A DNA stretch of 64,000 nt from Sulfurospirillum oryzae. Lineage in GTDB: Bacteria; Campylobacterota; Campylobacteria; Campylobacterales; Sulfurospirillaceae. The stretch lies in the NCBI RefSeq assembly GCF_025770725.1, contig NZ_JANZKZ010000004.1:124001-188000 (forward strand), written 5' to 3'. A program made the position numbers and the translations under genes. Positions 18,132-25,803 of the stretch are shown in pieces. Positions within the stretch are counted from its first letter, which is position 1; the number at the start of each line of letters is the position of its first letter. Under the pieces are notes generated by a model, which was given only the letters and a program-made list of their open reading frames with translations, did not search any database and was not told the DNA's origin.

Positions 18132-18798
18132 GATGGTGCAGATTTGGCACCCCTTGGTGTTAAGCCTTAAAACATTGAGTGTTGTTGCTTTGCTTTTAGT
18201 GGTTATAGGAATTCCTTTAGCCTATTTTCTTTCAAAAGAGAATCTCAAGTACAAATGGTTTATGGAAACTTTAGTAACGCTTCCTTTGGTCTTTCCGCCC
18301 ATTGCTATTGGCTTTTTACTGTTGCTTCTTTTAGGAAAGCATGGTTGGCTTGGAAGTTATCTTAATCCTCTTGGTATACGCTTTATTTTTGACTTTAATG
18401 GGCTTGTTTTAGCGGGTTTTGTTGCCGCTTTGCCGCTCATGGTCAAACCCTTACAATCTGCGATTGAACTTTTTCCAAAAACCATCAAAGAAGCAGCGTA
18501 TATCAGCGGTAAAAGTGGATTGCATACCCTTGTTTTTATTATTTTGCCTTCCATCAAAAAAAGTGTGATGGCGGCACTTCTTATCGCTTCTGCGAGAGCA
18601 CTTGGCGAGGTCGGCATTACGTTGATGCTAGGTGGCAATATCGTAGGGAAAACAGACACCATCTCTTTAGCTATTTACAATGCTGTTTTCGATGGCGATT
18701 ATCCTTTGGCACTGCTTTTATGTACGATTTTAATTGTTATCTCTTTGGCTGTTTTTACAGCACTTCATTTTTTTCAAAAAAATGAAAATTTACTTTAG
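18121..18798 (+). CDS. Second ModB-like ABC permease
   Basis: 225 aa from ATG 18121 (AAGGAA at 18102-18107). ATG 18133 is an alternative, and the frame runs farther upstream inside the preceding gene. It has multiple membrane helices. LPLVFPPIAIGFLLLLLLG and the EAA-loop region EAAYISGKSGLHTLVFIILPSIKKSVMAALLIASARALGEVG are those of molybdate/tungstate permeases. It has no ATPase gene of its own; modC is the nearest candidate. Overlap with the binding-protein gene shows the two act together. Confidence 0.88.
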   Translation: MGFEMVQIWHPLVLSLKTLSVVALLLVVIGIPLAYFLSKENLKYKWFMETLVTLPLVFPPIAIGFLLLLLLGKHGWLGSYLNPLGIRFIFDFNGLVLAGFVAALPLMVKPLQSAIELFPKTIKEAAYISGKSGLHTLVFIILPSIKKSVMAALLIASARALGEVGITLMLGGNIVGKTDTISLAIYNAVFDGDYPLALLLCTILIVISLAVFTALHFFQKNENLL

Positions 18799-18840
18799 CT
18801 TATTTTTGTTACAATATTTTTAAATAATAAAGGCTTTCGC

Positions 18841-19662
18841 ATGATGGACATGATACGTGAAGATATAGGGCTTATCGATATGACCACTGTTGGGTTGGAG
18901 ATTGGTCATTTGCAAGGTAAAATTACCTTTGCACCCAAGCGAGCACTTGTTTTATGCGGTGCAGAACTGGTTGAAGAGATTTGCCTAAAGATGAACCTTC
19001 AAGTCAAGCGTTTTAAAAGTAGTGGCGATAAACTGGAAGCAGATGAGCTCATTTTAGAAGCCTATGGGGATGCGGAGCATCTGCATTATGTCTGGAAAGT
19101 ATGCCAAAATATCTTAGAGTACTCCTGTGGGATTGCCACGAAAACACATGAAATGCTCACTCTTGCAAGAGCCGAAAATCCTCATGTTGAACTGCTGACA
19201 ACCCGTAAAATTTTCCCGCGCACCAAAGAGCTCGCTTTAAAAGCAATTTATGCAGGCGGAGGCGCACATCACCGTTTAGGGCTGTATGATTCGGTTCTCA
19301 TTTTTAAACAGCACCGTGTTTTTTTTGAAAATGATGCCGCATTTGAAGCACAATTTTTAAAAATGAAGCGTAAATTTTTGGAGAAGAAAATCATCGTTGA
19401 AGTTGAAAATTGTGAAGAAGCTCTCTATTTTGCAAACCTTGGTGCAGATATTTTGCAATGTGAAAAAATGACTCCAGAACAGTTGCAAAACTGCATTTAT
19501 GAAGTGCGTAAAAGTTCTCCAGCAGTGCTCTTTTCTGCAACCGGTGGTGTTGGCGAAAAAAATATTGCAGAGTATGCCAAAGCAGGAGCTGATTTTATTG
19601 TAACGTCCTCTCCTTATCATGCGAAGCCAGCAGAGATTCGTGTTGTGATTGAGCGAGTGTAA
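18841..19662 (+). CDS. modD: ModD, nicotinate-nucleotide-pyrophosphorylase-like protein
   Basis: 273 aa. The fold is that of quinolinate phosphoribosyltransferase: REDIGLIDMTTVGLEIG at the N-terminus, EYSCGIATKTHEML, TTRKIFPRTKELALKAIYAGGGAHHRLGLYD with the substrate-binding Arg/Lys/His set, and FSATGGVGEKNIAEYAKAGADFIVTSSPYHAKPA. The variant that clusters with mod genes is ModD, known genetically in Rhodobacter but with no settled reaction. The candidate -10 TACAAT at 18809-18814 suggests it may also have its own promoter. The GGGAHHR loop sets it apart from a housekeeping nadC. Confidence 0.85.
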   Translation: MMDMIREDIGLIDMTTVGLEIGHLQGKITFAPKRALVLCGAELVEEICLKMNLQVKRFKSSGDKLEADELILEAYGDAEHLHYVWKVCQNILEYSCGIATKTHEMLTLARAENPHVELLTTRKIFPRTKELALKAIYAGGGAHHRLGLYDSVLIFKQHRVFFENDAAFEAQFLKMKRKFLEKKIIVEVENCEEALYFANLGADILQCEKMTPEQLQNCIYEVRKSSPAVLFSATGGVGEKNIAEYAKAGADFIVTSSPYHAKPAEIRVVIERV

Positions 19663-20249
19663 TGCAGACCATAGAGCAGATTTATACCGCTGAGGTTGAA
19701 GAAAAAAAGTCGACATTTTTAGCGTATCTTTGCCCAATGAGTGCATTTGAATCTTTACATGTAAAGCTCAAAAATGAACATCCCAAAGCAGCACACATCG
19801 TTTGGGCAAAGCGTTTTTATAATGAGTACCGCCAAGTGGTGGAAAATAATTCAGACGATGGTGAACCAAAAGGTACGTCTGGTCCACCCGTGCTTAATGT
19901 AATGCGCGGTGTTGAGCTCATTGAAGCGGGGCTTTTGATCGTGCGTTATTTTGGAGGTATAAAGCTTGGAACGGGTGGGTTGGTGCGAGCCTATGGAAGC
20001 AGTGCCAAAGAGGTCATTGCGCACGCTAAACTTGTCCCTTTTGTCTTTAAAGAGGTTCTTACATGTAAAACTGAGTATCCGCGCGTACCACGCTTTGAGC
20101 ACTATACGTCAACACACAATGTAACGATTGTTAAAAGAGAATTTGAAAGCGATGGTGTGGTGTGGCAGTTAGAGGTGAGCGAAGAAGAGAAAGCGCAGTT
20201 TATGCTCTTCGCCCAGCCTTTTGAAAGAGATGGTTTTAAACTTTTATAG
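19662..20249 (+). CDS. YigZ/IMPACT family protein
   Basis: 195 aa. The IMPACT N-terminal domain is clear: EKKSTFLAYL, HPKAAHIVWAKRF, DDGEPKGTSGPPVLNVM and LLIVRYFGGIKLGTGGLVRAYG are the family motifs. A short C-terminal ferredoxin-like domain (UPF0029) follows. The eukaryotic homologue modulates Gcn2-dependent translation control; the bacterial role is uncertain. It overlaps modD by 1 bp (TAATG), but a functional link is doubtful. Its end overlaps the convergent yceI by 6 bp. Contains palindromes at 19755 and 20059. Confidence 0.9.
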   Translation: MQTIEQIYTAEVEEKKSTFLAYLCPMSAFESLHVKLKNEHPKAAHIVWAKRFYNEYRQVVENNSDDGEPKGTSGPPVLNVMRGVELIEAGLLIVRYFGGIKLGTGGLVRAYGSSAKEVIAHAKLVPFVFKEVLTCKTEYPRVPRFEHYTSTHNVTIVKREFESDGVVWQLEVSEEEKAQFMLFAQPFERDGFKLL

Positions 20250-20810
20250 CTCGATTGCTTCAACATCAATCGAAAGGTTAACATTCTCATCAACGGTCAT
20301 GCCGCCACCTTCAAGGATTTTGTTCCATGTCAGACCAAAATCTTTACGGTTAAGCTTGCCCTCTAATGTAAACCCAACTCTCTGATGCCCTTGAAAATCT
20401 TTAATGACACCATGAACCTTACTCTCTAAGACAATATCTTTGGTGACGCCATGAATGGTAAGTTTTCCATACACTTTGCCATCTTTCATTGAAGTCATGA
20501 CAAAGTCAACCGTTTTAAACTTGTCAGCATCAAAAAAGTCGCTACTTCTTAGATGATCATCACGTTTAGTAATCCCTGTATCAATGGATGAAGCTTCAAT
20601 TTTAGCACTGAGTTTATTGAAAACTTTTTTATCGGTGTCAAAGTCGATGTCAGCAGTGTAGGTGTTAAAGTTACCCTTTACGTTGGAGATCATCATGTGT
20701 TTGACTGAAAAACCAATGTTGGAGTGCGTGTTGTCGATAACAAACTCTTTCGCCTCTGCAAAAGAGAAAAGAAGAGCCAATGCCATAAGCGGTTTGTAGA
20801 GGTGTTTCAT
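20244..20810 (-). CDS. YceI family periplasmic protein
   Basis: 188 aa. A signal peptide (about residues 1-20, ending FAEA) is followed by the YceI lipocalin-like barrel: FVIDNTHSNIGFSVKHMMISNVKGNFNTYTADIDFD, then DDHLRSSDFFDADKFKTVDFVM and the C-terminal RKDFGLTWNK. Family members bind polyisoprenoids or amphiphiles in the periplasm. AGGAA precedes the ATG. It is a single-gene unit. Confidence 0.92.
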   Translation of the reverse strand: MKHLYKPLMALALLFSFAEAKEFVIDNTHSNIGFSVKHMMISNVKGNFNTYTADIDFDTDKKVFNKLSAKIEASSIDTGITKRDDHLRSSDFFDADKFKTVDFVMTSMKDGKVYGKLTIHGVTKDIVLESKVHGVIKDFQGHQRVGFTLEGKLNRKDFGLTWNKILEGGGMTVDENVNLSIDVEAIEL

Positions 20811-20890
20811 GTGTTATTCCTTTCCTAAATAGATAGGAAAAGTATAGTCGTACGTCGCTTATGGCTCTTAGATTATGTAAAAGTAATGTT

Positions 20891-21361
20891 TTAGTTTAAG
20901 AGAGTTTTTTGTGCGTATTCAAGCAGTTGGAAAGTACCAGCACTGCAAATTCCTGCAATCACACCCGCAAGCATGTCATCCCCGATAACACCCCAACCAC
21001 CTTTCACATTTTGGTCAATTCTGCCAATTAAAGAGGGTTTCCAAATATCAAAAAGACGAAAAAATGCAAAGCTAAGGACAATTTGGACAAGTGTTCCTGA
21101 GCTTAGAATGAGTGCGATCCATACACCAACGACTTCGTCGATAACAATGCGTTTATCATCGTGTTCACCGCCATTGGCTTCATAAGCATTGATCTGTTTA
21201 ATGCCCATAATCGTAAAGAGAATACTCAAAAGTACGAGCGTTTCCATAGAAACATACTGAATAATAAGTGCTCCTACAATAACAGCAAGCAGTGAACCCG
21301 CCGTTCCAGGAGCTTTAGGGGAGAGCCCTGTGTATAAAAAAGTCAAAAAAGCATTTGGCAT
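20891..21361 (-). CDS. pgpA: Phosphatidylglycerophosphatase A
   Basis: 156 aa, with membrane helices. PgpA signatures: YTGLSPKAPGTAGSLLA, KRIVIDEVVGVWIAL, FFRLFDIWKPSLIGRIDQNVKGGWGVIGDDMLAGVIAGI. It removes phosphate from phosphatidylglycerol phosphate in the inner membrane, the last step of phosphatidylglycerol synthesis. It lies 7 bp after sat, the last gene of the ispDF-regulator-sat-pgpA run, an order also seen in Campylobacter. Confidence 0.93.
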   Translation of the reverse strand: MPNAFLTFLYTGLSPKAPGTAGSLLAVIVGALIIQYVSMETLVLLSILFTIMGIKQINAYEANGGEHDDKRIVIDEVVGVWIALILSSGTLVQIVLSFAFFRLFDIWKPSLIGRIDQNVKGGWGVIGDDMLAGVIAGICSAGTFQLLEYAQKTLLN

Positions 21362-21368
21362 AAGTGTC

Positions 21369-22562
21369 CTAAGTGAGTGAAGTTGTTTGATGTAAGCGCA
21401 TCAGTTCAAGGTAAAAATCGCGTTCATCGTGTGTTTCTAAAAGTCCGCTATTAGGAAAAATAGCATCGTAAATTTTGCCAATATTGGCAAAACGATGTTT
21501 AAAGAGCTCACTCAAAAGAAGAGCTGAGATGTCTTTACGCATAAAAATGGCAGGAGGTAGCATACCTGCTTTTAATATTTCGAGTAAAGATTCTGCATGG
21601 TATTTGATATGATGATGTCCTCCATGCGGACAAGTGTTTGTACTTACCAAGGTCTTACATTCGTTACAATAGACAAACTCAGTGATAATTTCGATGTCAA
21701 TATCCAAATCTTCGTAATGGTCCAAAATAGACTTCATCTCATTTTTATCGTAGTAAGCACCAATACCACTATGGTGTTGACCAAGTACAAGTTTGTTACA
21801 CCCTAGATTTGAAGCACAAATAGCATCTAAAACAGCATTTTTATAACTGGTAAAGAGATAGGTGTTTTCAAAAGGAACGATGACCACTCTATTTTTTGGT
21901 AAATAGTTGTCGACAAAATATTGCAAAGCTTTCAAACGCAGATCATAAGAGAGGATATCTTGTTTGTAAGGTTTGAGCATAAAAATGACCAGCATATCGC
22001 ACTTCTCAAGCGTAATACGAATAACGCGCTCATGCGCTCTATGAAAAGGTTTTGCGTTCATCATCATGGCAGAGACATTTTTTGCACCCAGTTGTGCTTT
22101 GGCATCGGCGATTTTATTTTTGACATTTTTAACATCATCAAATTGGAGTTCATACTCTCCACAAACCGCAATGTCACCAAGGCGTTTAAGAAATGTTTGC
22201 GTCTCAGGATTGGAGATGTCATACGTTCCAAAAATTTGCTCGATGCGTTTTTTCTTATCCACTTCAAAGACTTCATCGACAATAATAGTGCCTTTGATCT
22301 TGCCATCGACCATAAAATCAAGCGGCTCACCTTTGTAGGCGGTGGTGAGTACTTCTCTGTTTTTCTCACCCGCAGGTGCAATAATGAAAGGGAAGGGAAA
22401 AGGTTTTCCTTTGTAGTATCCACTCTCCTCAACCTCTTTGGCTTCTGCTTTATTCATCAGTTTATCTACAGGGTATAAAATGCCTTCTTTGGCAAGGCCA
22501 AGAGTTGCTATGAATTCTTTATCTAAAAAGAGTTGTCGGTTATTTTTTCTTGTTGATTCCAT
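21369..22562 (-). CDS. sat: ATP sulfurylase-like protein (Sat family, altered motifs)
   Basis: 397 aa. Overall this is the bacterial/archaeal Sat fold with N-terminal PUA-like domain and nucleotidyltransferase core. The usual QxRNPxHxxH is here MMNAKPFHRAHERVI, and the usual GRDHAG is GQHHSGIGAYYD. HxxH is retained but the Arg and Asp around it are changed, so sulfate adenylylation is uncertain. A Cys/His cluster (CNECKTLVSTNTCPHGGHHH, about residues 302-321) resembles the zinc site of Sat enzymes. AAGGAAG precedes the ATG, which lies 23 bp inside the upstream regulator gene. No other sulfate-assimilation gene is nearby. Confidence 0.8.
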   Translation of the reverse strand: MESTRKNNRQLFLDKEFIATLGLAKEGILYPVDKLMNKAEAKEVEESGYYKGKPFPFPFIIAPAGEKNREVLTTAYKGEPLDFMVDGKIKGTIIVDEVFEVDKKKRIEQIFGTYDISNPETQTFLKRLGDIAVCGEYELQFDDVKNVKNKIADAKAQLGAKNVSAMMMNAKPFHRAHERVIRITLEKCDMLVIFMLKPYKQDILSYDLRLKALQYFVDNYLPKNRVVIVPFENTYLFTSYKNAVLDAICASNLGCNKLVLGQHHSGIGAYYDKNEMKSILDHYEDLDIDIEIITEFVYCNECKTLVSTNTCPHGGHHHIKYHAESLLEILKAGMLPPAIFMRKDISALLLSELFKHRFANIGKIYDAIFPNSGLLETHDERDFYLELMRLHQTTSLT

Positions 22563-23427
22563 ATTTCTTCCTTTTTTCCCATAGACTTTTGCGCGATATT
22601 CCTAATTTTTTTGAGAGTTCTGTGTCTGGAAATTTATTTTGGAAATTGAAAATGACATATTTAACATAATCATCAATACACAAAATATCACCTTGGTCTA
22701 ATATCTTACTATCAGTGTTGATTTCGATTTTTGTAAAGTCACTCTCTTCGTTAGGATCAGTGCTACAAATAATAGCACGTTTACCTTCCAAGATGTTATA
22801 GACTTTTAGCTTTTCGCTTTTTTTAAGATTTTGAAGGTCAATAATGTAGAGTAATTCCTCACTTCCCGCACGTGCGATTTTCTCATACGCATTGCCTTGC
22901 GTTAAAGAGATAAACGTAAATGTTTCATTTTGAGACTGTGCGTAGTTAAAGACAAGGGCATCAGCGTGTTTTTGAAAATTGGTTTTGATTAAAATAGGAA
23001 ATTTTGTTTTTTTATCAAGAGGCTCTAAATTAGCGCTGCTAAAAAGATTTTTGACATACTCTTTATACGTTTCATTCTCTTTTTTGAGGTTTTTAAAGTC
23101 ACTTAAATGCTGAAGCTTACGAATCAATTCTTCAATCATAAAAGGCTTTTGGATGTAATCACACGCTCCTGCTTTAATCGGATTGGTGACGGTGTCATTA
23201 CTGATATACGAAATCATCAAAATGATGATAGAAGAGCGGTGTTTTTCGATAACAGGGTAAAAATTTTGTCCTGAAATGTTGGTAGAGAGGAGTATGGCAT
23301 CGTATTTTTCATCTTTGAGAGCATCTTTGATACTGGTAGCGATTTCACATAAATGTCCAATTTCCATCAACTTGGAGGCGATACTTTGTGCGAGGTAAAT
23401 CTCGTTTTCAACGATTAAAATCTTCAT
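22540..23427 (-). CDS. Response-regulator-like protein with degenerate receiver and Fis-type HTH
   Basis: 295 aa from the ATG at 23427; GGAAG is properly placed for it, and the ATGA overlaps the ispDF stop. Residues 1-110 form a receiver fold (MKILIVENEIYLAQS...GACDYIQKPFMIEELI) with the conserved Lys. The phospho-acceptor position reads DAILLSTNISG, Ser in place of Asp, and the acidic pair is EN. A middle region recalls a shrunken NtrC-type module without Walker motifs. The C-terminus (ELSKKLGISRKSLWEKRKKYGINKK) is a Fis-like helix-turn-helix. Probably a phosphorylation-independent DNA-binding protein. Same neighbours in Campylobacter. Confidence 0.82.
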   Translation of the reverse strand: MKILIVENEIYLAQSIASKLMEIGHLCEIATSIKDALKDEKYDAILLSTNISGQNFYPVIEKHRSSIIILMISYISNDTVTNPIKAGACDYIQKPFMIEELIRKLQHLSDFKNLKKENETYKEYVKNLFSSANLEPLDKKTKFPILIKTNFQKHADALVFNYAQSQNETFTFISLTQGNAYEKIARAGSEELLYIIDLQNLKKSEKLKVYNILEGKRAIICSTDPNEESDFTKIEINTDSKILDQGDILCIDDYVKYVIFNFQNKFPDTELSKKLGISRKSLWEKRKKYGINKKK

Positions 23428-24587
23428 ACATTCTTCCAATCATAATATTTTAATGTAGTCGTTGCACTAACGGCAACACCTTCTTGTCGTCCGACAAAGC
23501 CTAATTTTTCTGTTGTGGTTGCTTTTACGTTCAGATGGATGGGAGAGATTGCCATAATGTCAGCAAGACAGAATCGTATTTTGTCTTTAAACGCACTCAA
23601 GCGCGGAAATTCTGCCATGATGGTAAGATCGCAATGTGTGATCTCAAATCCCACTTTTGCCAAAAAGGAACACACCTCCCTTAGAAGTAATTTTGAATCA
23701 ATATTTTTATAACGTTGGTCATTATCGGGGAAAAGCTCTCCAATATCGCCCGCTCCAGCAGCTCCCAAAAGAGCATCGATGAGAGCGTGAATGGCTACAT
23801 CACCATCAGAGTGCGCTTTAAAGCCTATGGTATCGTGAACTTGAACACCTCCAAGCATCATCACTTTACCTTCCTCATAAGCGTGGACATCAAAACCTTG
23901 TCCTGTAAAATGAGAAGAAGAGGGGGCTTTGAGACAGGGAATGTCGTTTATATCTTCTTTACATGTAAGCTTTTTGGCTTCAGGGTTGCCAAGCACATAA
24001 GCAACTTTGCCTCCCATCGCTTTGATAGCACTGCTATCATCGGTGTAAAGTGTTGATGTGTTCAGTGCCTTTTTCAATATATCGGTACGCGAGAGTTGAG
24101 GTGTTTGAATGAGTTTGACTTGATCGCGATTAATCGTCGTGCCTTCATAAACGACTGTATCGACAACGCTCAGATAAGGAACAACAATATCATTGTTTTC
24201 CATCTCAGATAAGATTCTCACAAGCATCTCTTGGTCGATACACGGACGCGCTATGTCACTTACCAGTACATACGGTGTCTTTACATGTAAAAGGGCATTG
24301 GCAAGAGATTCTTGTCTGGTAGCACCACCCTCTACAAAAGTGATTGTATCGCTAAACTTTCCAGCATAAAAATGTTCATCAGGTGTTGTTGTCACAATAA
24401 TTTGCTTAAACGGAAAAAGCTGTTGGAGATTTTGAGTTGCAAAAAGCCATAACGGAGTATCATCAATGCGAAGCCACTGCTTTTTGACACGTTGGTTAAA
24501 GCGCGTTGAACTACCAGCCCCTAACATTACAAGCGCTAAATCGGGCAAACTTTGTCCTTTTTTCTGAAGTGTTACAATATTATACAT
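23424..24587 (-). CDS. ispDF: Bifunctional IspD/IspF enzyme
   Basis: 387 aa fusion. Residues 1 to about 210 are IspD, 2-C-methyl-D-erythritol 4-phosphate cytidylyltransferase: VMLGAGSSTRFNQRVKKQWL, then VLVSDIARPCI. Residues about 225-387 are IspF, MECDP synthase: GQGFDVHAYEEGKVMMLGGV with metal-binding D and H, FKAHSDGDVAIHALIDALLGAAGAGDIGELFPD. They catalyse two non-consecutive steps of the MEP isoprenoid pathway in the cytoplasm. The fusion is typical of Campylobacterota and some alphaproteobacteria. The start is divergent from mrp with only about 67 bp between them. It contains palindromes at 23959 and 24281. Confidence 0.95.
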   Translation of the reverse strand: MYNIVTLQKKGQSLPDLALVMLGAGSSTRFNQRVKKQWLRIDDTPLWLFATQNLQQLFPFKQIIVTTTPDEHFYAGKFSDTITFVEGGATRQESLANALLHVKTPYVLVSDIARPCIDQEMLVRILSEMENNDIVVPYLSVVDTVVYEGTTINRDQVKLIQTPQLSRTDILKKALNTSTLYTDDSSAIKAMGGKVAYVLGNPEAKKLTCKEDINDIPCLKAPSSSHFTGQGFDVHAYEEGKVMMLGGVQVHDTIGFKAHSDGDVAIHALIDALLGAAGAGDIGELFPDNDQRYKNIDSKLLLREVCSFLAKVGFEITHCDLTIMAEFPRLSAFKDKIRFCLADIMAISPIHLNVKATTTEKLGFVGRQEGVAVSATTTLKYYDWKNV

Positions 24588-24654
24588 TTTGAAAGCTTTT
24601 TTTTATCTTTTTTGTGTTAAATTCCGTGATCACTTAAGCATAGAGGTTGAAAAA

Positions 24655-25785
24655 ATGTTAAATAAAGATGCAGTTTTAAGCGCGTTAGGTGGCGTTAAAT
24701 ACCCAGGTTTTGAGAAAGATATTGTGACATTTGGTTTTGTTAAAAATATCGATATTTCAGATAATAATGTTTATATAGAAGTTGAGATTGTCTCCTCAAG
24801 CAAAGAGGTTGCTGACGAATTAAAAGGTTCTATTGAAAAAGCTATCAAAGCAATTGGTGCAGCACGTGTTGACATCGTTGTAAAGCAACCTAAGGCTCCG
24901 GTTGAGAAAAGCAACTCACAATCAGGCAAAAACATGGCTCCGCACATCAAAAACTTTGTGATGGTAAGCTCAGGAAAAGGCGGTGTTGGTAAAACAACAA
25001 CAACGGTTAACTTGGCGATTTCCCTTGCAAGTCAAGGTAAAAAAGTGGGGCTTTTAGATGCTGATATCTATGGACCAAACGTGCCTCGTATGATGGGTGT
25101 GGTTGATACGCATCCTGAAATTGTTGGACAAAAAGTAAAACCAATCCTTGCTTATGGCGTTGAGATGATGAGTATGGGCTCTTTGATGGAAAACGGTCAG
25201 TCACTCATCTGGCGTGGTGCGATGGTTATGAAAGCAATCGAGCAACTTCTTCGCGATATTTTGTGGAGTGACTTGGATGTTCTTTTCATCGACATGCCTC
25301 CAGGAACGGGTGACGCACAGTTGACACTCGCTCAAAGTGTTCCTGTGACTGCGGGTATTTGTGTCACAACGCCTCAACAAGTAGCGCTTGATGATACCGA
25401 GCGAAGCCTTGATATGTTCCAAAAACTTCACATCCCCATCGCTGGAATTATGGAAAATATGAGCGGTTTTATCTGCCCTGAGACTAATAAAGAGTATGAT
25501 ATTTTTGGAAAAGGAACCACCAAGCCTTTAGCTGAAAAGTTCGAAACAATTGTTATCGGCGAGATTCCTATAGAGCCTGCAGTTCGTGAAGGTGGTGACG
25601 CTGGAAAACCAGTGAGCTTCTTCCATCCTGAGAGTGAAACAGCAAAACGCTACCAAGCATCTGCTCGTAAACTTTGGGAGTGTATTGAAAAAGTAAATGA
25701 AGAGGGTGGCGCAAACAACGAGGCAATACAGCCTACAATGGGTGTTAATGGTGCACCAAGTGCTTGTTCAAGTATGAAAAAGTAA
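24655..25785 (+). CDS. mrp: Mrp/ApbC-type iron-sulfur carrier ATPase
   Basis: 376 aa from ATG 24655 (GAGG at 24643-24646); the frame is open farther upstream but that is the divergent promoter region. The N-terminal MIP18/DUF59 domain (about residues 1-80) precedes the P-loop NTPase with deviant Walker A SSGKGGVGKTTTTVNLA, LLDADIYGPNVPRMMG and IDMPPGTGDAQLTLAQSV. It acts in Fe-S cluster loading in the cytoplasm. The CxxC that normally holds the bridging cluster reads CPET here (NMSGFICPETNKEYDIFG), so the second Cys is missing. The tail ends in PSACSSMKK. Confidence 0.92.
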   Translation: MLNKDAVLSALGGVKYPGFEKDIVTFGFVKNIDISDNNVYIEVEIVSSSKEVADELKGSIEKAIKAIGAARVDIVVKQPKAPVEKSNSQSGKNMAPHIKNFVMVSSGKGGVGKTTTTVNLAISLASQGKKVGLLDADIYGPNVPRMMGVVDTHPEIVGQKVKPILAYGVEMMSMGSLMENGQSLIWRGAMVMKAIEQLLRDILWSDLDVLFIDMPPGTGDAQLTLAQSVPVTAGICVTTPQQVALDDTERSLDMFQKLHIPIAGIMENMSGFICPETNKEYDIFGKGTTKPLAEKFETIVIGEIPIEPAVREGGDAGKPVSFFHPESETAKRYQASARKLWECIEKVNEEGGANNEAIQPTMGVNGAPSACSSMKK

Positions 25786-25803
25786 GGACTTAAAGGAGAC
25801 GAT

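Noticed and set aside
21921-22478. 185-codon plus-strand frame opposite sat
   Set aside because: Lies wholly antisense to a recognisable enzyme gene, lacks a ribosome binding site and has no family pattern.
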